Position numbers and translations under genes: made by a program. Positions 61,521-64,000 of a stretch of 64,000 bases of DNA are shown in pieces. Positions within the stretch are counted from its first letter, which is position 1. Each line of letters starts with the position of its first letter. The DNA comes from Bacteroidia bacterium (lineage in GTDB: Bacteria; Bacteroidota; Bacteroidia; Flavobacteriales_D; Cryomorphaceae), in the NCBI GenBank assembly GCA_030427905.1, contig JAUICL010000001.1, positions 620,001-684,000 of the forward strand, written 5' to 3'. Under the pieces are notes generated by a model. The model was not told the origin of the DNA. It saw only the letters and a list, made by a program, of their open reading frames with translations, and made no database searches.

Positions 61521-62549
61521 ATGAAGAAATGCTACTTTTTTTGCCTTGCCATGGGGCTTTTAGGAACTGTGCAAGCACAGACCCCTCTTACATTGGCTGA
61601 TATGGATTTTACACTTGGGTCGCAGTTTGAACTAGCTGTATCAGAAGGTGAAGATCCGGGAATGGGCGGGATAGGTCAAACCTGGACTTTCGCCGAAATG
61701 ACCCCCCAGAATGTGATGAATGTTGAGATCGCCACACCTGAGGCACTCGATGTCGAGGAGATATTTCCACTCGCTAATTATAGTTTTAGTATCAACGATG
61801 CCGTAGCTGCAGAAGGTTATTTTGTAGATGAGAATTCGTATCAATACTACGGTCAGTACGAGCCTGGTTTTGAATTGATTTACGAAGATCCCAACACCTT
61901 TGTCGAGTTTCCCATTGAGATGGAAGCGAGCTTTGTCGACACCTATGCTTCCAATTACGATTTGAATGGAACTGTCGGATCAATCACAGGAACCACCACA
62001 GCGGTAGTGGATGGGTATGGAACTCTTGTCATGTCGTGGGGAACCCTCGAAGGAGTGTACCGCATGCAGTCGGTGATAGACCAAGAAGAATATTTCAGCA
62101 TAGAAGGTGAAGCCTACGAAGCGACTTATACAGCGACCAGCTACTCTTACTATGCTCCTGGGTTTCCGATACCCGTCGTGGTAGTTACCGATGGCCTTAT
62201 CGAAATTCCTGCTTTGAATGTTTCGCAAAACCAAAACTTCACGCGCTATATCCGCGAGTACGAATTGGTTGGCACACAAGATCTTGACGTTTTCGCTGAT
62301 GTGCGCATTTACCCAAACCCAGCTAATGACATCGTGCAGCTCAGTTTCACCAATTTGACTCAAAACGAAGCCGAAGTACGCGTGCTCAACACAGCTGGAA
62401 AAGTTGTGAAAGCTATTGGCCAATTTAATGTTGGGGTAGGTCCACAGACCACTCAGTTTGATATCTCAGACTTGCCTGCTGGTTACTACTTGCTCGAATT
62501 GCGAAATGAAGCAGGTGTGTATGGCACCAAGCTGGTGAAAACCAAATAG
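61521..62549 (+). CDS. Secreted protein with T9SS type A sorting domain
   Basis: A 342-residue protein with a signal peptide (about 1-20, ending VQAQ). A beta-rich N-terminal domain of about 240 residues without known motifs follows, then a C-terminal T9SS sorting domain (about 265-342) with VRIYPNPANDIVQ and DLPAGYYLLELRN. It is a single-gene unit with a terminator at 62570-62603. Confidence 0.88.
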   Translation: MKKCYFFCLAMGLLGTVQAQTPLTLADMDFTLGSQFELAVSEGEDPGMGGIGQTWTFAEMTPQNVMNVEIATPEALDVEEIFPLANYSFSINDAVAAEGYFVDENSYQYYGQYEPGFELIYEDPNTFVEFPIEMEASFVDTYASNYDLNGTVGSITGTTTAVVDGYGTLVMSWGTLEGVYRMQSVIDQEEYFSIEGEAYEATYTATSYSYYAPGFPIPVVVVTDGLIEIPALNVSQNQNFTRYIREYELVGTQDLDVFADVRIYPNPANDIVQLSFTNLTQNEAEVRVLNTAGKVVKAIGQFNVGVGPQTTQFDISDLPAGYYLLELRNEAGVYGTKLVKTK

Positions 62550-62569
62550 AGAATCCAAATATTTTAGAG

Positions 62570-62603
62570 AAAGCGGCCATTTCATCCATGGTCGCTTTTT
62601 CCT
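62570..62603 (+). terminator. Rho-independent terminator
   Basis: aaagcggccat (62570-62580) pairs with atggtcgcttt (62588-62598) including one G-T wobble, followed by TTTCC. Confidence 0.75.
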
Positions 62604-62633
62604 TTTATTACCTTTGATGACAAATTATTCTCA

Positions 62634-63086
62634 ATGGAAACTGGCCTTTTGCACTTACACTCTTTTATTCGTTGGATCGCTCTGATTTCACTCATCGTTA
62701 TGGTTGTCAGATCATACTCGGGAATGAGTCAGGGACGCGTATTTTCAAAAGCAGACAATATGTGGTCACTGCTTACTGTGATCAGTTTTCACCTGCAGCT
62801 ACTGATCGGGTTTAGCATCTACTTCATCAATGGCTGGCACACCCAAATGGGTAATATGGGAAATAGCGTGATTCGGTTCTTTGCCATTGAGCACATGTTT
62901 GGAATGCTTGTGGCTATCGCATTGGTAACTGTGGGAAGATCGCGGGCCAAAAAGTCGAACGCCGATGGGCGCAAATTTAAAAGACACTTATGGCCTTACG
63001 CCATAGCCTTGTTGATCGTTTTGATTACCATTCCGTGGCCATTTTTGGAAGTCGGCGCTGGCAAATCGTGGTTTCCAGGCTTATGA
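62634..63086 (+). CDS. Small membrane protein (4 TM) upstream of cytochrome c
   Basis: A 150-residue protein with four hydrophobic segments (about 10-28, 42-65, 80-100, 118-138). Several His residues lie near the membrane face (HLHSF, SFHLQ, IEHMF), a pattern seen in small heme-b or quinone proteins and in the DUF2231-like group. The stop overlaps the start of the cytochrome c gene (ATGA), so the two are translated together. A respiratory or electron-transfer role is plausible but not shown. Confidence 0.8.
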   Translation: METGLLHLHSFIRWIALISLIVMVVRSYSGMSQGRVFSKADNMWSLLTVISFHLQLLIGFSIYFINGWHTQMGNMGNSVIRFFAIEHMFGMLVAIALVTVGRSRAKKSNADGRKFKRHLWPYAIALLIVLITIPWPFLEVGAGKSWFPGL

Positions 63087-63394
63087 TAAAAAGCCGATAC
63101 ATCATCATAGCCTTACTCGCACTAGTATGGGCGTGTGGCGGAGGTGAAACCCAAACTGAAACTGATCCAACAGCACTTGGGAAGAAACTTTACAAAACCC
63201 AATGTTCTATTTGTCATGGTGACGATGGAAGAAAAGGGCTGAGTGGAGCCAAACTTATTCCCGAGTCGGCGCTGGATGTGAAGCAGCGCATCACGCTCAT
63301 TACCAAGGGGAAAGGCAATATGATGCCCTACGCTGGGATTTTGAGCGAAGAAGAGATTGAAGCCGTCGCGGCTTATACCATGACATTGAAGTAA
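63083..63394 (+). CDS. Class I cytochrome c, lipoprotein
   Basis: From the ATG at 63083 a 103-residue protein with a lipobox (ALVWAC), a short linker and a monoheme c domain with CSICH and a distal MMPYAG Met ligand. I chose this ATG because of the signal sequence; an upstream in-frame start at 62990 would precede a cytosolic stretch. It overlaps the preceding membrane protein gene by 4 bases. It is probably anchored in the membrane and passes electrons. Confidence 0.92.
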   Translation: MIKSRYIIIALLALVWACGGGETQTETDPTALGKKLYKTQCSICHGDDGRKGLSGAKLIPESALDVKQRITLITKGKGNMMPYAGILSEEEIEAVAAYTMTLK

Positions 63395-63400
63395 GAATTA

Positions 63401-64000
63401 ATGGGAACGAAGCACATATCTACTGATGTGAAGGAGGAGTCTGCTGTGTTGATCGGGCTGATAACCCGACAGCAAGATGAAGAGCGTGTGGCCGATTACC
63501 TCGATGAGCTGGATTTTCTCGCTCGTACAGCTGGCGTTAACACAGTAAAGCATTTTACCCAAAAGCTCGACATGCCCGATAAGCGCACCTTTATCGGAAG
63601 CGGGAAGGTGGAAGAAATCAAGGAGTATGTCAAGGAAAACGAGATCGATGTCATCGTATTCGACGACGATCTCAGCCCTTCGCAGATGCGAAACTTAGAG
63701 AAGATTTTTGAGAAGAAAATTTACGATCGAAGCTTATTGATCCTAGACATCTTTATGCTTCGGGCGCGTACCGCTCAGGCCAAAACACAAGTGGAGTTGG
63801 CTCGTTCGCAATACCTACTCCCGAGACTGACCCGAATGTGGACTCACCTCGAAAGACAGCGTGGTGGAACGGGTACCCGTGGTGGAGCAGGAGAGAAGGA
63901 GATCGAGACGGATAGACGTATGATCCGAAACAAGATCACCAAGCTCAAAGAGCGACTCGCTCAGATCGATAAACAAATGCGCACCCAGCGTTCCAACCGT
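63401..64000 (+). CDS. hflX: GTPase HflX, N-terminal part (runs off window)
   Basis: ATG at 63401 opens a frame without stop to the window end (200 codons). It includes FIGSGKVEEIKEYVKENEID, FDDDLSPSQMRNLEKI, DRSLLILDIFMLRARTAQAKTQVELAR and RQRGGTGTRGGAGEKEIETDRR. These are the N-terminal domain, linker and R-G-G motif of HflX, the ribosome-splitting GTPase of stress recovery. The GTPase domain lies beyond the window. It starts 6 bases after the cytochrome c stop. Confidence 0.96.
   Translation, partial: MGTKHISTDVKEESAVLIGLITRQQDEERVADYLDELDFLARTAGVNTVKHFTQKLDMPDKRTFIGSGKVEEIKEYVKENEIDVIVFDDDLSPSQMRNLEKIFEKKIYDRSLLILDIFMLRARTAQAKTQVELARSQYLLPRLTRMWTHLERQRGGTGTRGGAGEKEIETDRRMIRNKITKLKERLAQIDKQMRTQRSNR

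Overview
The window is chromosomal DNA of a Bacteroidota bacterium, most likely a marine member of the Flavobacteriales. Several things point there: five secreted proteins ending in type IX secretion (T9SS) type A sorting domains, Bacteroidota -7 promoter boxes (TAnnTTTG), a DUF2723 gene start, flavobacterial DUF6427/DUF6341-like neighbours next to purine genes, an SDR-type threonine dehydrogenase and a two-gene 2-oxoglutarate dehydrogenase operon. No rRNA, CRISPR array or IS transposase was seen. There is one tRNA gene.

Region 1 (1-7950) is the start of a DUF2723 gene, then a tRNA-Gln(UUG) gene whose 3' end has been used as the attachment site of a compact integrative element (about 340-7816, bounded by a perfect 20-bp direct repeat). 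The element carries a tyrosine recombinase, a filamentous-phage-like replication initiator, a terminase-small-subunit-like HTH protein, a 59-residue excisionase-like HTH protein, a CoiA-like PD-(D/E)XK nuclease, and a three-gene operon headed by a Panacea-domain antitoxin-like protein followed by a two-TM membrane protein, which is a candidate toxin-antitoxin or defence cassette. Behind the element lie the original tRNA terminator and a degenerate third att-like copy.

Region 2 (7960-23600) holds a large secreted protein made of tandem modules with a dockerin-like C-terminus, a yicC-gmk-nadD housekeeping operon, a flippase-like membrane protein, a PLP-dependent cystathionine enzyme, and two tandem T9SS-exported M43 metalloproteases. 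Region 3 (23600-34100) holds polA, cysS, a MORN-repeat protein, threonine dehydrogenase, and two tyrosine-degradation enzymes (homogentisate dioxygenase and 4-hydroxyphenylpyruvate dioxygenase).

Region 4 (34100-46200) holds an osmoprotectant ABC transporter (binding protein fused to permease, plus an ATPase), formimidoylglutamase, a membrane protein/XRE regulator pair with operator-like repeats, small secreted proteins, aspS, tadA, a bacilliredoxin, a redoxin, purD and a HigA-type regulator without an obvious toxin. Region 5 (46200-54200) holds DUF6341/DUF6427-like genes, purQ, a highly structured transcript with a tiny Shine-Dalgarno-led ORF, a T9SS delta-60-repeat protein set in intergenic repeats, and an operon of a plug-only TonB-receptor-like protein, an ECF sigma factor and an anti-sigma-like TPR protein.

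Region 6 (54200-64000) holds odhB-sucA, an M61 metallopeptidase, an outer membrane beta-barrel protein, another T9SS cargo protein, a small membrane protein coupled to a c-type cytochrome lipoprotein, and the first 200 codons of hflX. The most unusual parts are the integrative element with its Panacea operon, the structured RNA/smORF at 48860-49115, and the plug-ECF-anti-sigma operon.
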